64,000 nucleotides of DNA. It comes from Pseudomonadota bacterium. Its GTDB lineage: Bacteria > Pseudomonadota > Alphaproteobacteria > Acetobacterales > Acetobacteraceae. Location of the stretch: positions 620,001 to 684,000 of the forward strand of contig JAKBAD010000001.1 of NCBI GenBank assembly GCA_021809435.1, given 5' to 3'. The position numbers were made by a program, and so were the translations under genes. Every line of letters begins with the position of its first letter. Within the stretch, counting starts at the first letter, position 1. Under the pieces are notes generated by a model. It ran no database searches. It was not told the DNA's origin and saw only the letters and a list, made by a program, of their open reading frames with translations. This document shows positions 1-9,753 of this stretch, in pieces.

Positions 1-946
1 CGCGGCGCTGGGGGGGCATGGCCCCGCGGCCATGATGGTGGCGAATATTTATGCCACCAACAGCGATGGGCTGGCGCCCAATTACGCCGAGGCGGCGATT
101 TGGCTCCATATCGCCGCCGAGAAGAACATGGTGCAGGCCGCGCAGGCGCTGGGGGTGCTTTATCTGCTGGGCCAGGGCGTGCCGCGCGACCCCGACGAAG
201 CCGCGAAATGGCTGCGTAAGGCCGCTGAACTTGGTTCCTCGGGGGCGCAGGCGACTTATGCGCAGGCGCTCGCCAAAGGGCGCTTCAATCCGCGCATCAC
301 CGAGCCCGCGCCGGTGGCGGAATGGTTTGAGCAGGCCGCGCTCCAGGGCGACAGGTTCGGAATTTACAATTATGCCGTGTGCCTGGCCGACGGGTTTGGC
401 ATAGAGAAGGACGAGGCCAAGGCCGCCGAACTTTTTCGCCAGGCGGCGGAGACGGTGATCGACGCGCAATATCGCTACGGGCTGATGCTGGCCGAGGGGC
501 GCGGGGTGGAGCGCGATTATGAGCAGGCGCGGGTGTGGCTGGAAAAGGCTTGCAGCATTGACGCGCCGCTGGCGCTGAACGCGCTGGCGACGCTGTATCT
601 GCACGGGATGGGCGGGCCGAAGGAGCCGCAAAAGGCGCTGCGGCTGTTTGAACGCGCCGCCGCCAAGGGCAATTTACAGGCGATGTTCGCGCTGGGCGCG
701 CTGCTGGGCGGGGGCAACGGGATGGAGGCGGACCGGGTGGCCTCGCTCGCCTGGTATCGCCATGCCGCGCAGGCCGGGCATAAACAGGCCGCGCTGATGC
801 TGGGTAAATATTACAAGCTGGGCATCGCCACCGCGCCGGACGCCGAGGAGGCGCGCAAATGGTTCACACAGGCACGCGACGCCGGGGTGGCCGAGGCGCA
901 GGCCGAGCTGGACAGCCTGCCGCCACCGGTGGCGCCGGCGGCGTGA
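1..946 (+). CDS. Sel1-repeat (TPR-like) protein, 5' end outside window
   Basis: The reading frame is already open at base 2 and reads AALGGHGPAA before the ATG at base 32, so the gene probably begins upstream of the window. The visible part is a run of about seven Sel1-like repeats of roughly 36 residues, with recurring A..WL..AA..G...A and YLLGQGV / LAEGRGV / YLHGMGG signatures. Sel1 repeats form alpha-solenoid scaffolds for protein-protein contacts. No enzyme domain is visible. The stop TGA is separated by one base from the GTG start of the next glycosyltransferase, which suggests co-transcription and a supporting role in the surface-glycan cluster. Function beyond scaffolding is not known. 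Confidence 0.85.
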   Translation, partial: AALGGHGPAAMMVANIYATNSDGLAPNYAEAAIWLHIAAEKNMVQAAQALGVLYLLGQGVPRDPDEAAKWLRKAAELGSSGAQATYAQALAKGRFNPRITEPAPVAEWFEQAALQGDRFGIYNYAVCLADGFGIEKDEAKAAELFRQAAETVIDAQYRYGLMLAEGRGVERDYEQARVWLEKACSIDAPLALNALATLYLHGMGGPKEPQKALRLFERAAAKGNLQAMFALGALLGGGNGMEADRVASLAWYRHAAQAGHKQAALMLGKYYKLGIATAPDAEEARKWFTQARDAGVAEAQAELDSLPPPVAPAA

Positions 947-947
947 G

Positions 948-3686
948 GTGAGCCGGGCCGCGCGGCACAGACCGCAAAAGGCCGCCGCCGAGGCCTGGGC
1001 CAAAGGCCGCCTGGGCGGGGCGGTGGCCCGCGATTGGCTGGAACGCGCCGCGCGCTTTGCCCCCGATGATCCGCGCATTGGCCTGGACCTTGCCCGCGCG
1101 CGGCTCGATGCTGATGATTTCGCCGCCGCCCGCGCGGCCTATGAGCGGTTGGCGCGGCGCTATGATGTTGCCACGGGCTGGATGGGCATGGCGCTGGCCG
1201 CTCTGCGGCAGGGCGACATGACCGGCGTGACAACGGCCCTGGACGTCCTGCTGACCCGCCATGTGCTGGCCGATGAGCCGGGCAGCGTGGCGTTTTTGCG
1301 CCAGGCCGCGGCCATGGCGGGGTTTGGGGCGATTGCCCTGACGCGCCCCGATGGCGCGCGGGTGCGCCTGGGCACCGGGCGCTGCCTGGGTGAGAGGGCC
1401 GATGAACTGGCCCTGACCCGTGTGGAGGGGCTGGTGACGCCGCGCGCCGATGGCGGGTTGGAGGGCTGGGCCGCACGCCCCGCCTGGCCGGATGAGCCCC
1501 CTGCCCTGTTTCTCACCGATGCCACGGGCCGCCGTGAGCGCGTGCGGCTGGGCCGGGCCTTGCCCGCCGATGACAACGCGCCGCTGCTGCCGCGCTATCG
1601 GTTTAGGGTGAGCGCGCGGAAATTGGCCGGGCTGGTGCCGCCATTTGGTTTAGCTGGCGCCACGGGGGGCGATATTTTTGGCAGCCCCGTGGACCCGCGC
1701 GCGCTGGCAGAGCCGCCGCGCCGCGCAGAGGCGCGCGGGCCGCTGCCCCCGGCGCCCAAGCCGGCGGCCGGACTGGCGCTGGTGATGCCGGCCTACCGGG
1801 GGCTTGAGGAGACGCGGGCGGCACTGGAAAGCGTGCTGGACAGCGCGCCAAGGGGCGCGCGCGTGCTGGTGGTGGATGATGCCTCGCCCGAGCCCGGATT
1901 GTCGGCTTATTTGGCCGGCATGGCGGGGCGTGGGCGGATTGAGCTGTTCAGGCATGAGCGCAACCAAGGCTTTTGCGCGGCGGTGAACACGGCGCTGGCC
2001 AAAGCGCCCGGCCATGACGTGGTGCTGCTCAACAGCGATATTTTGCTGCCCCCCGGCGCGCTGGAGACGCTGCGCGACGTTGCCTATGCCAATCATGCGA
2101 CCGGCACGGTGACGCCGCTTTCCAATGAGGGTAGCCTGGCTTCCTATCCGCGCGCGCAAGGCGGTAACCAGATGCCCGATTTGGCCGAAACCACGCGGCT
2201 GAACGGGCTGGCGCGGGCGGTGAACGGGCTGGACGCGGTGGAGGTGCCGACCGGCGTGGGGTTTTGCCTCTTTATTCGCCATGATTGCCAGGCGGCGGTG
2301 GGGGCTTTGCGCGGGGATTTATATGCGCAGGGTTATGGGGAGGAGAATGATTTTTGCCTGCGCGCGCGCCAGGCCGGGTTTGTGAGCGTGCTGGCCACGG
2401 GGGCGTTTGTGGCGCACCGGGGGGGGGTGTCGTTCCGCGCCCAGGCGCGGGGGCTGATGGCACGGAATTTGGCGATTTTGGAGCGGCTGTTTCCCGGCTA
2501 CCAGGCACTGGTGGCGGCGCATTTTGCCGCCGACCCGGCGGCCGGCGCGCGCGCGCGGCTGGATGAGGCGCGGCTACGCGAGGCGGTGAGCGGCGCGCGC
2601 GAGGTGGTGCTGATGATCTCGCACAGCCATGGCGGGGGCGTGGCGCGGCAGGTGCGGGCCGAGATGGCGCGGGTGCGGGCCGATAAGGGCGCCGCGCTGC
2701 TGCTGGCGACTGAATTTCCCGCTGACCCCGAGCGGACGCCTTACCCGTGGCGCGCGCGGCTGCAGGCGGGCGAGGCCGATGATATGCCGGGGCTGAGCTT
2801 TGCGCTGGAGACCGCGTTTGACCAGCTAATGGCGCTGTTGCGCGACCTGGGGGTGGGACGGGTGGTGCTGCACCATACGCTCGGCCACCACCCGCGCGTG
2901 CGCGAGATTGCCGGGGCGCTGGGCGTGGCGCAGGAGATTGTGGTGCATGATTATGGCGCCTTTTGCCCACGGGTGAATCTGCTGAGCCGCCCTGCCCCGA
3001 CCGAGCCGCCGCGCTATTGCGGCGAGCCCGCTGAGGCGGCCTGCGTTGCCTGCTGCGCGCGTGACAAGGGCGGGGTGCATGAGCGGCTGGGCGTGCGGCG
3101 GCTGCGCGCGCGCACGCGGGCGGAGTTTGCCGCCGCCAGCCGGGTAAGCGCGCCCTCGCGGGATGCAGCGCGGCGGATGATGCGGCATTTTCCCGGCGTG
3201 ACGGTTGAGGCGACGCCCTGGGAGGAGGATGCTCTGCCCTATGAGTTGCGCCGCCCGCCGGCCACGGGCAAACGGCGCGTGGCGGTGATTGGCGGTATCG
3301 GCCCGGCCAAGGGGTTTGAGGTGCTGCGCGACTGCGCGCTGGATGCGCGCGCGCGCGGGTTGGGGCTGGAATTTGTGGTGGTGGGGGGCAGTTCTGACGA
3401 TGAGCGGCTGATTGAGGCCGGGGTGTTTGTGACCGGACCTTACCAGGAGGGCGAGGCGCAGGGTTTAATTGCCCAGCTCCGGCCTGATCTGGCGTTTCTG
3501 CCCTCGATTTGGCCCGAGACCTGGTGCTTTGCGCTGACCGAGGCCTGGCGGGCCGGGCTGTGGCCGGTGGTGTTTGATTTGGGGGCCCAGGGCGAGCGGG
3601 TGCGGACCACCGGACGCGGGCTGGCGCTGCCGCTGGGCCTGCCGCCAGGGCGCGTGAACGATGTGCTGCTGCGCGCTGGCCCATGA
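948..3686 (+). CDS. Large bifunctional glycosyltransferase (N-terminal helical region, GT2 domain, GT4-like domain)
   Basis: 912 aa from a GTG start one base after the preceding stop. Residues 1-115 are Ala-rich and helical, with TPR-like character. About 275-520 is a GT-A (family 2) domain with VLVVDDASPEP and the metal-binding-type LLNSDILLP. About 550-905 resembles a GT-B (family 4) enzyme, with VAVIGGIGPAKGFEV and a C-terminal PETWCFALTEAW that fits the E-x7-E type nucleotide-sugar site. Such two-domain enzymes usually build cell-surface polysaccharides or glycosylate proteins in the cytoplasm using nucleotide sugars. Neighbours are a Sel1 protein, a ChW-like protein and another GT4. Acceptor and sugar cannot be told from sequence. 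Confidence 0.85.
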   Translation: MSRAARHRPQKAAAEAWAKGRLGGAVARDWLERAARFAPDDPRIGLDLARARLDADDFAAARAAYERLARRYDVATGWMGMALAALRQGDMTGVTTALDVLLTRHVLADEPGSVAFLRQAAAMAGFGAIALTRPDGARVRLGTGRCLGERADELALTRVEGLVTPRADGGLEGWAARPAWPDEPPALFLTDATGRRERVRLGRALPADDNAPLLPRYRFRVSARKLAGLVPPFGLAGATGGDIFGSPVDPRALAEPPRRAEARGPLPPAPKPAAGLALVMPAYRGLEETRAALESVLDSAPRGARVLVVDDASPEPGLSAYLAGMAGRGRIELFRHERNQGFCAAVNTALAKAPGHDVVLLNSDILLPPGALETLRDVAYANHATGTVTPLSNEGSLASYPRAQGGNQMPDLAETTRLNGLARAVNGLDAVEVPTGVGFCLFIRHDCQAAVGALRGDLYAQGYGEENDFCLRARQAGFVSVLATGAFVAHRGGVSFRAQARGLMARNLAILERLFPGYQALVAAHFAADPAAGARARLDEARLREAVSGAREVVLMISHSHGGGVARQVRAEMARVRADKGAALLLATEFPADPERTPYPWRARLQAGEADDMPGLSFALETAFDQLMALLRDLGVGRVVLHHTLGHHPRVREIAGALGVAQEIVVHDYGAFCPRVNLLSRPAPTEPPRYCGEPAEAACVACCARDKGGVHERLGVRRLRARTRAEFAAASRVSAPSRDAARRMMRHFPGVTVEATPWEEDALPYELRRPPATGKRRVAVIGGIGPAKGFEVLRDCALDARARGLGLEFVVVGGSSDDERLIEAGVFVTGPYQEGEAQGLIAQLRPDLAFLPSIWPETWCFALTEAWRAGLWPVVFDLGAQGERVRTTGRGLALPLGLPPGRVNDVLLRAGP

Positions 3687-3867
3687 GGCGTTAGGCCATG
3701 ACCGCAAAGGTTTTTTTGCACGCGCGGGGCTGGATAATTGCCGCGCTTTAAACTAACCCATGCCACCATGTCGGGGATTATCGATGTCTTCTTATGGGGA
3801 TGAGATGGCCGACTTCGAGTGACACAGAGCAACCCGGACCCGACAGGGTAAGACGCAAGGATCTGAC

Positions 3868-4767
3868 ATGACCGCCGCGAAATCCGCCTCCTCTGCCCCC
3901 AACGACCAAGCCTCCGGGCCCGCGCCGCATTTGGGCGCTGGAGCGCCGGCGGGGGATCCGGCCAAGATGGTGCAGGAGCTGAAGGTGAGCGGCCACATGA
4001 TGGCGCTGCCGCCGGGGCTGTTTTGCATAATCAACGAGCCGGTGCCGGGGGCCGCGCGCATGGGCGGGCTGCCGGGCGTGCGGCTCTCGCCGCCGCCGGG
4101 CGACACCAGCAATGTCGAGATTTCGAGCTTCCGGGCCGATGGCTGGCTGGGTGGCGAGGGTGACGCGGCGCTGGTGCGGGTGAAGCACCGGCCCGCGCAG
4201 CTGATGGTGACCATTTATCAGGCCGCCAACCTGCCCGATGCCAAGCCGCGCCTGCAGGTGCACCAGATTTTGGGCGGCGCGCCGGAGGCACAGGCCGCGC
4301 CTGGGCCCCAAGCCGCCGCCGCGCCGCCGCCCGTGCCGGCCCGGCAGGATGTGATGGCCCATATCCAGACGCGCGGGGATGTGACCACCGGCTTTGGCGA
4401 CTGGCTGGGCGAGGCGGGATCGAACAACTGGGTGGAGGGATTTGCCCTGAACGCCCCCGAGGGCATGGCCGCCGAAGACCTTACCTATCAGGCCGTGCTG
4501 GGGCGCGGGTGGCTCTCGCCTTGGGTGGAAGCCGGGCAATATTGCGGCTCACGCGGGATGGCGCTGCCGCTGCTGGGGCTGCGCGTGCGGCTGACCGGCG
4601 AGGCGGCCGAGCGCTATGAGGTGAGCGTGGAGGCGAGCTTTGTGGGCGGCGCCAAGGCCGGGCCAGTTGGCAATGACGAAACCTGCGAAGCCGAGACGCT
4701 GGCGCCGCTGGAGGCGCTGTGCGTGACACTGACCCCACGCGCGCCGCGCAAGGGCAAGAAACGCTGA
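3868..4767 (+). CDS. Protein with ChW-like (hydrophobic, conserved Trp) repeats, function unknown
   Basis: 299 aa; ATG with an upstream AAGGA-type ribosome site. The first 50 residues are low-complexity Ala/Pro/Ser with no clear signal peptide, and an Ala/Pro linker lies near 140-160. The C-terminal half holds two or three degenerate units resembling clostridial hydrophobic (ChW) repeats: MAHIQTRG..GFGDWLGEAG, then LTYQAVLGRGWLSPWVEAGQYCGSRG followed by LGLRVRL, then a weaker third ending LEALCVTLTP. ChW repeats usually occur in exported surface proteins of Gram-positive bacteria. Here the gene sits between two glycosyltransferase genes, so a carbohydrate- or surface-related role is an inference. 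Without a profile search the family assignment is tentative. Confidence 0.7.
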   Translation: MTAAKSASSAPNDQASGPAPHLGAGAPAGDPAKMVQELKVSGHMMALPPGLFCIINEPVPGAARMGGLPGVRLSPPPGDTSNVEISSFRADGWLGGEGDAALVRVKHRPAQLMVTIYQAANLPDAKPRLQVHQILGGAPEAQAAPGPQAAAAPPPVPARQDVMAHIQTRGDVTTGFGDWLGEAGSNNWVEGFALNAPEGMAAEDLTYQAVLGRGWLSPWVEAGQYCGSRGMALPLLGLRVRLTGEAAERYEVSVEASFVGGAKAGPVGNDETCEAETLAPLEALCVTLTPRAPRKGKKR

Positions 4768-4826
4768 ACCAGAATGGCCCGGCCGGATGGCGGCCGGGTT
4801 TACGCCACAGGCAGTGAGGGCATGAC

Positions 4827-6140
4827 GTGAATTTCCTGTTCGTGCACCAGAATTTTCCCGGCCAGTATCTGCACATCATCCGGGATTTGCTGGCCGATAA
4901 CGAAAAACACCCGGGCACCCATGAGATCGTGTTCATGTCTGAACCGAACCAGAACATGATGCGCGGCGTGCGCAAGGTGACCTATGCCCGGCCACCTGCC
5001 ATTTCGACCACCGTATCGCTCGATGCGCGAGACTTCGAGATGGCCGTGCGCCGGGCCAACGCGGCCTATCAGGGGGCGTTGCAGATCAAGGCGCTGGGCT
5101 ATCGGCCTGATATCATCATCGGCCATCATGGCTGGGGCGAGATGCTCAATTTGTGCGACGTGTTTCCGGGCGTGCCGATTTTGGGGTATTTCGAGTTTTA
5201 TTACCGGATCTTGGGCACGGATGTGAATTTCGACCGGGAATTTCCCATGCCCGTGGCGCGGTTTGGCATGGTGCGCGCCAAGAACACCATTAATCTGCTG
5301 GCGCTGGATTTGGAGCAATATGGCCAGACGCCGACGCAATGGCAGCTCAAGACCTACCCCGACTGGGCGCAAAGCCGGATTAAGGTGATTGAGGAAGGGG
5401 TGGATTTGGAGCTGTGCCAGCCCGAGCCGGAGCTGGCCAAAAACAGCCTGACCGTGGGGCCGCTGACCGTGGGGCCGACGCAGAAGCTGATTACCTATGT
5501 GGCGCGCAACCTGGAACCTTATCGGGGGTTTCATACCTTCATGCGCGCGCTGCCACGGATTTTGGCCGCGCGGCCGGATGTGGTGGTGAGCGTGGTGGGC
5601 GGCGATGAGGTGAGTTATGGCGCGCCGCCGCCCCAGGGCGGCACCTGGCGCCAGGCGATGATGGCGGAGGTGGGCGAGGCAATCGACCTCTCGCGCGTGC
5701 ATTTCATGGGTAAAGTTGGGTACCGGGATCATCTCACGCTGCTCAAGCGCTCGGACGCGCATGTTTATCTGTCGTTCCCGTTCGTGGCGTCGTGGTCGCT
5801 GCGCGAGGCGCTGGCCTGCGGCTGCGTGGTGGTGGGCTCGGACACCGAGACCGTGACCGAGTTTGTGCAAGAGGGAGTGACCGGGATTGTGACCCCCACA
5901 CTCGACCATGAGGCGCTGGCGGCGAATGTGCTGCGGGCGCTGCGTGATAAGAAGCTGGCCGCGCGGGTGCGCAAGGGTGCGCGCGATTATGCGGTGGCGC
6001 GCCTGGGGATGAGGGATTATCTGGACCGCTACCGGGCTTATATCGAGGAAATTACCGGCAAGACGCTGCTGCCGCCCGCCCCCGCCACGGTCCGCAAACC
6101 GGCTGGCCGCCGCAAGCCCAAAGCCGCCGCGGCGCGATAG
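4827..6140 (+). CDS. Glycosyltransferase family 4 (group 1) protein
   Basis: 437 aa from GTG ([14 protein letters not shown]). GT-B fold: the N-terminal half contains the HHGWGEML and FEFYYR region typical of a bacterial subgroup of GT4 enzymes. The C-terminal half has [28 protein letters not shown] and [20 protein letters not shown], the nucleotide-sugar binding region with conserved Glu. The C-terminal 25 residues are Lys/Arg/Ala/Pro-rich. It probably acts at the inner face of the cytoplasmic membrane on a surface glycan. It lies 60 bp after the ChW-like gene and is probably in the same transcript. Sugar specificity is unknown. Confidence 0.88.
   Translation: MNFLFVHQNFPGQYLHIIRDLLADNEKHPGTHEIVFMSEPNQNMMRGVRKVTYARPPAISTTVSLDARDFEMAVRRANAAYQGALQIKALGYRPDIIIGHHGWGEMLNLCDVFPGVPILGYFEFYYRILGTDVNFDREFPMPVARFGMVRAKNTINLLALDLEQYGQTPTQWQLKTYPDWAQSRIKVIEEGVDLELCQPEPELAKNSLTVGPLTVGPTQKLITYVARNLEPYRGFHTFMRALPRILAARPDVVVSVVGGDEVSYGAPPPQGGTWRQAMMAEVGEAIDLSRVHFMGKVGYRDHLTLLKRSDAHVYLSFPFVASWSLREALACGCVVVGSDTETVTEFVQEGVTGIVTPTLDHEALAANVLRALRDKKLAARVRKGARDYAVARLGMRDYLDRYRAYIEEITGKTLLPPAPATVRKPAGRRKPKAAAAR
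5448..5477 (+). repeat. 15-bp in-frame tandem duplication inside the GT4 gene
   Basis: The unit CTGACCGTGGGGCCG occurs twice in direct tandem, giving [10 protein letters not shown] in the protein at about residues 208-217, at the junction between the two GT-B halves. The copies are identical, which suggests a recent slippage event. Confidence 0.9.
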
Positions 6141-6220
6141 TGGCGCCGCTGTTTCTGGTGCTTGCTTGCGGTTCGCGCTATGAGCCCCAGATAAACACGG
6201 ATTTTACTAGGACGAGACCC

Positions 6221-8071
6221 ATGCCCGCTTACCGCTCACGCACCTCCACCCATGGCCGCAACATGGCCGGCGCCCGCGCGCTGTGGCGCGCCACGGGCAT
6301 GAAGAACGAGGATTTCGGCAAGCCCATTATCGCCATCGCCAATTCGTTCACGCAGTTCGTGCCGGGCCATGTGCACCTCAAGGATCTGGGCCAGCTGGTG
6401 GCGCGCGAGGTGGAAAAAGCCGGCGGCGTGGCCAAGGAGTTCAATACCATCGCCATCGATGACGGGATCGCCATGGGACATGGGGGGATGCTGTATTCGC
6501 TGCCCTCGCGCGATCTGATCGCGGATTCGGTGGAGTATATGGTCAATGGTCATTGCGCCGATGCGCTGGTGTGTATCTCGAACTGCGACAAGATCACGCC
6601 CGGCATGCTGATGGCCGCCATGCGGCTCAATATCCCGACCGTGTTTGTCTCGGGCGGGCCGATGGAGGCGGGCAAGGTTTCGGCCGGCGGCAAGATCAAG
6701 GCCGTGGATTTGATCGACGCCATGATCGTGGCGGCGGATGACCGGGTTTCGGACGAGGAGGTGGACGAGTATGAGCGCTCGGCTTGCCCGACCTGCGGCT
6801 CATGCTCGGGGATGTTCACCGCCAATTCGATGAATTGCCTGACCGAGGCGCTGGGCCTCTCGCTGCCGGGCAATGGCTCGCTGGTGGCCACCCACGCCGA
6901 CCGCGAGGGGCTGTTCCGGCGCGCGGGGCAGTTGGCCGTGGACCTGGCCAAGCGCTATTACGAGGGCGAGGATGCCACCGTGCTGCCGCGCGCCATCGCC
7001 AGCTTCGAGGCGTTTGAGAACGCCATGACGCTCGATATCGCCATGGGGGGCTCGACCAACACGGTGCTGCATTTGCTGGCCGCCGCCCAGGAGGCGGGGG
7101 TGAATTTCACCATGAGCGACATCGACCGGCTCTCACGCCGCGTGCCATGCCTGTGCAAGGTGGCGCCGAGCCGTAACGATGTGCACATGGAAGACGTGCA
7201 CAGGGCCGGTGGCATTATGGGCATTCTGGGCGAGCTGGACCGCGCCGGGCTGCTCAACACCGCCACCCACACCGTGCACAGCCCGACGCTCAAAGCCGCG
7301 CTCGCCCGCTGGGATGTGGCGCAGACGCAGGATGACGCGGTGCATGGATTTTATAAAGCCGCGCCCGGCGGCGTGCGCACCACCGAGGCGTTCAGCCAGG
7401 ATTGCCGCTATGCGGCGCTGGATTTGGACCGGGCGAGTGGCGTGATTCGCGACATGGCCCATGCCTATAGCCAGGATGGCGGGCTGGCGGTGCTGTTTGG
7501 CAACATCGCGGAGGATGGTTGCATTGTGAAGACCGCCGGGGTGGATGCCTCGATTTTGAAATTCTCCGGCCCCGCCTTGGTGTGTGAGAGCCAGGATGAG
7601 GCGGTGGCGAAGATTTTGAGCGGGGGCGTGCGGAAGGGCGATGTCGTGGTCATTCGCTATGAGGGACCGCGCGGGGGGCCGGGCATGCAGGAGATGCTCT
7701 ATCCGACCTCGTATCTGAAATCGAAGGGGCTCGGCAAGGATTGCGCGCTGCTCACCGATGGGCGGTTCTCGGGCGGGACCTCGGGGCTTTCGATTGGCCA
7801 TGTGTCGCCCGAAGCGGCGGAGGGCGGGTTGATCGGGCTGGTTGAGACCGGCGATCTCATCGAGATCGATATTCCGGGCCGCGCGATTAATGTGAAGCTG
7901 GATGCGGCGGAGCTGGAGCGGCGCCGGGTGCAGATGGAGGCGCGCGGGGCGAAGGCCTGGAAGCCGGTTTCGCGCGAGCGTCAGGTTTCACCCGCTTTGC
8001 GCGCCTATGCCGCCATGGCGACCAGCGCCGCCTATGGCGCCGTGCGCGATGTGAGCAAGCTGGGCGATTGA
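6221..8071 (+). CDS. ilvD: Dihydroxy-acid dehydratase
   Basis: 616 aa. The ORF track starts at GTG 6140, but homologues begin [17 protein letters not shown], so ATG 6221 is chosen; this also gives the usual family length. The enzyme dehydrates 2,3-dihydroxy-isovalerate and -3-methylvalerate to the 2-oxo acids in valine and isoleucine synthesis, using an Fe-S cluster in the cytosol. Cluster cysteines are visible in [12 protein letters not shown] and [11 protein letters not shown]. The C-terminal signature [12 protein letters not shown] and [10 protein letters not shown] are present. It stands alone as a biosynthetic gene, followed by a strong terminator. Confidence 0.97.
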   Translation: MPAYRSRTSTHGRNMAGARALWRATGMKNEDFGKPIIAIANSFTQFVPGHVHLKDLGQLVAREVEKAGGVAKEFNTIAIDDGIAMGHGGMLYSLPSRDLIADSVEYMVNGHCADALVCISNCDKITPGMLMAAMRLNIPTVFVSGGPMEAGKVSAGGKIKAVDLIDAMIVAADDRVSDEEVDEYERSACPTCGSCSGMFTANSMNCLTEALGLSLPGNGSLVATHADREGLFRRAGQLAVDLAKRYYEGEDATVLPRAIASFEAFENAMTLDIAMGGSTNTVLHLLAAAQEAGVNFTMSDIDRLSRRVPCLCKVAPSRNDVHMEDVHRAGGIMGILGELDRAGLLNTATHTVHSPTLKAALARWDVAQTQDDAVHGFYKAAPGGVRTTEAFSQDCRYAALDLDRASGVIRDMAHAYSQDGGLAVLFGNIAEDGCIVKTAGVDASILKFSGPALVCESQDEAVAKILSGGVRKGDVVVIRYEGPRGGPGMQEMLYPTSYLKSKGLGKDCALLTDGRFSGGTSGLSIGHVSPEAAEGGLIGLVETGDLIEIDIPGRAINVKLDAAELERRRVQMEARGAKAWKPVSRERQVSPALRAYAAMATSAAYGAVRDVSKLGD

Positions 8072-8094
8072 GCCAAGGCCCGCGACGACTTGGG

Positions 8095-8125
8095 AGGCGG
8101 CCTTTTCGCGAAGGCCGCCTTTTTT
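8095..8125 (+). terminator. Rho-independent terminator after ilvD
   Basis: Ten-base perfect stem AGGCGGCCTT / AAGGCCGCCT with loop TTCGCG, followed by TTTTTATTT on the plus strand. Confidence 0.9.
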
Positions 8126-8161
8126 ATTTGTGGCTGATGGGGGGCGCGGCGCCGGCTTGGC

Positions 8162-9631
8162 TCAGGCGGAAGCGAGGGTGCGGGGCTTGTTGGTGTGGCT
8201 GGAGGAGACGCTGAGATTATCGACCGCGTAATCGATGGTGGCGGCGTCGAGCTTGGGCTGCACGTTCATGAAACGCGCGATGGCCAGCACCTGATCGACG
8301 ATGAAGCGGGCATGGTAGGCGGCGAGCTCGAGGCCTTTTTCCTGCGTGACCTTGTGCACGATGGTGTTGAAGATCAGGTCGTTGAACTCGACATTGGCGC
8401 GCCGGCAGACATTTTCGAAAATGGCCCGGTAGGTCTGGCGGTTGGGGGCGGCGACCTCGACCTTGTAGGGCAGACGGCGGAGGAAGGCGGTGTCCATCAG
8501 CTCGGCGGGGTCGAGATTTGTGGAGAAAATGAGCATGGCCTCAAACGGGACCATGAAGCTCTTGCCGGTATGGAGCTTGAGATAGTCGATGTGATTTTCC
8601 ATCGGCACGATCCAGCGGTTGAGCAGTACCGAGGGGGAGACGAGCTGACGACCAAAATCGTCGATGACGAAGCAGCCGCCCAGCGCCTTGATATGGAGGG
8701 GGGCTTCGTAGAAGCCGGTGGCGGGATCGTGGCGGAGATCGAGCATTTCGAGCGTGAGCTCGCCGCCCGCCACCACGAAGGGCCGGCGCATGGGCACCCA
8801 GCGGCCATCATAGCCATCCCGGCGCAGGGAGGTGACTTGACCGGTGGCGGCGCGGTCGGCTTGCGCCTCGATGGGGCGATGCAGGCTGGGGTCGAAGACG
8901 CGGATGATCTGGCCTTCGACGATGATCGCGTAAGGCAGGTAGATGAGACTGCTGAACACGTTGGCGAAGCTGTAGGCGACGGTGGTTTTGCCGTTGCCGG
9001 GCGGGCCGTACATGAGCAGGGGCCGCCCGGAATTGAGAGCCGGGCCGATTTTACGGATGAAGGCGTCGGTGACATCGAAGCCTGACAGGGCGCGGCGCAC
9101 GGAATCGAAGCTCACAGGCTGGCTGGTGACGCGCTGCTGGCGCACGCGCTGGCAAAACACATCGAGCGGCACGGGCGCGGGGCCGCTATATTGCGAGAGC
9201 TTCATGGAATCATGCGCCCAGCGCTTGCCGTTTTCAGACAGCTCATAGCGGATGACATTGCTTTGCCCGCCCTGCGCGCCCAGCGCCACCAGCAGGTTGC
9301 GCCCAATGGCCATGCGGATCAGCTCATCGACCAGATGTGGCGGCAGTTTGAGCGAATCGACCAGTTGCGGCGTGGTTTCCAGGCGCATGGCATACATGTG
9401 CTTGAGCAGCAGCGACATCAGCTCGGTGGGGTGGACGCCGGTTTCCTCGAGGCTGCGGGGCTCGGGCGGCAGGCGGGCGGCGAAATCCTGCAAGATAAGC
9501 GCGCGCTGGGGCAGCATGGCGCACAGATGCTCGATGATGCGGCCGCCACGCACCGCCTGGGTGGTAAGCGCCTGCTCAAGCTCTTCCGGCGTTACCAAGC
9601 GGGTCGCGACGAGAAGATCAGTGAGCTGCAT
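8162..9631 (-). CDS. AAA-type ATPase with a GspE/MshE-N-like N-terminus, function unknown
   Basis: 489 aa. Residues 1-60 (LVATRLVTPEELEQALTTQ...GGRIIEHL) resemble the N-terminal domain of type II secretion/pilus ATPases. Residues 60-180 are helical. An AAA+ module follows: Walker A GPPGNGKTT near residue 209, Walker B-like GGCFVIDDFGRQ, sensor-like LIFSTNLDPAEL and an arginine-finger-like FLRRLPYK. The region after Walker A carries an unusual insertion with GYDGRWVPMRRP. An RBS GGAG lies upstream of the ATG. There are no pilus or secretion genes nearby, so its partner is unknown; a chaperone-like or signalling ATPase is equally possible. Confidence 0.8.
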   Translation of the reverse strand: MQLTDLLVATRLVTPEELEQALTTQAVRGGRIIEHLCAMLPQRALILQDFAARLPPEPRSLEETGVHPTELMSLLLKHMYAMRLETTPQLVDSLKLPPHLVDELIRMAIGRNLLVALGAQGGQSNVIRYELSENGKRWAHDSMKLSQYSGPAPVPLDVFCQRVRQQRVTSQPVSFDSVRRALSGFDVTDAFIRKIGPALNSGRPLLMYGPPGNGKTTVAYSFANVFSSLIYLPYAIIVEGQIIRVFDPSLHRPIEAQADRAATGQVTSLRRDGYDGRWVPMRRPFVVAGGELTLEMLDLRHDPATGFYEAPLHIKALGGCFVIDDFGRQLVSPSVLLNRWIVPMENHIDYLKLHTGKSFMVPFEAMLIFSTNLDPAELMDTAFLRRLPYKVEVAAPNRQTYRAIFENVCRRANVEFNDLIFNTIVHKVTQEKGLELAAYHARFIVDQVLAIARFMNVQPKLDAATIDYAVDNLSVSSSHTNKPRTLASA

Positions 9632-9753
9632 ACCGTACTCCGGTGGACGAAATTACCAGAACGTCATCTCTCAATTTCCGCCGTCAGGCAATGAATACTT
9701 CAGGTTGGGCAGGAATGCGCGATGTCAAGGAGGCGCACGGATCGCGCGGGCAT

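Noticed and set aside
2272-3684. 470-aa minus-strand ORF opposite the large glycosyltransferase
   Set aside because: Arg/Pro/Ala-rich shadow of a high-GC gene, no domain motifs; the plus strand has clear GT motifs.
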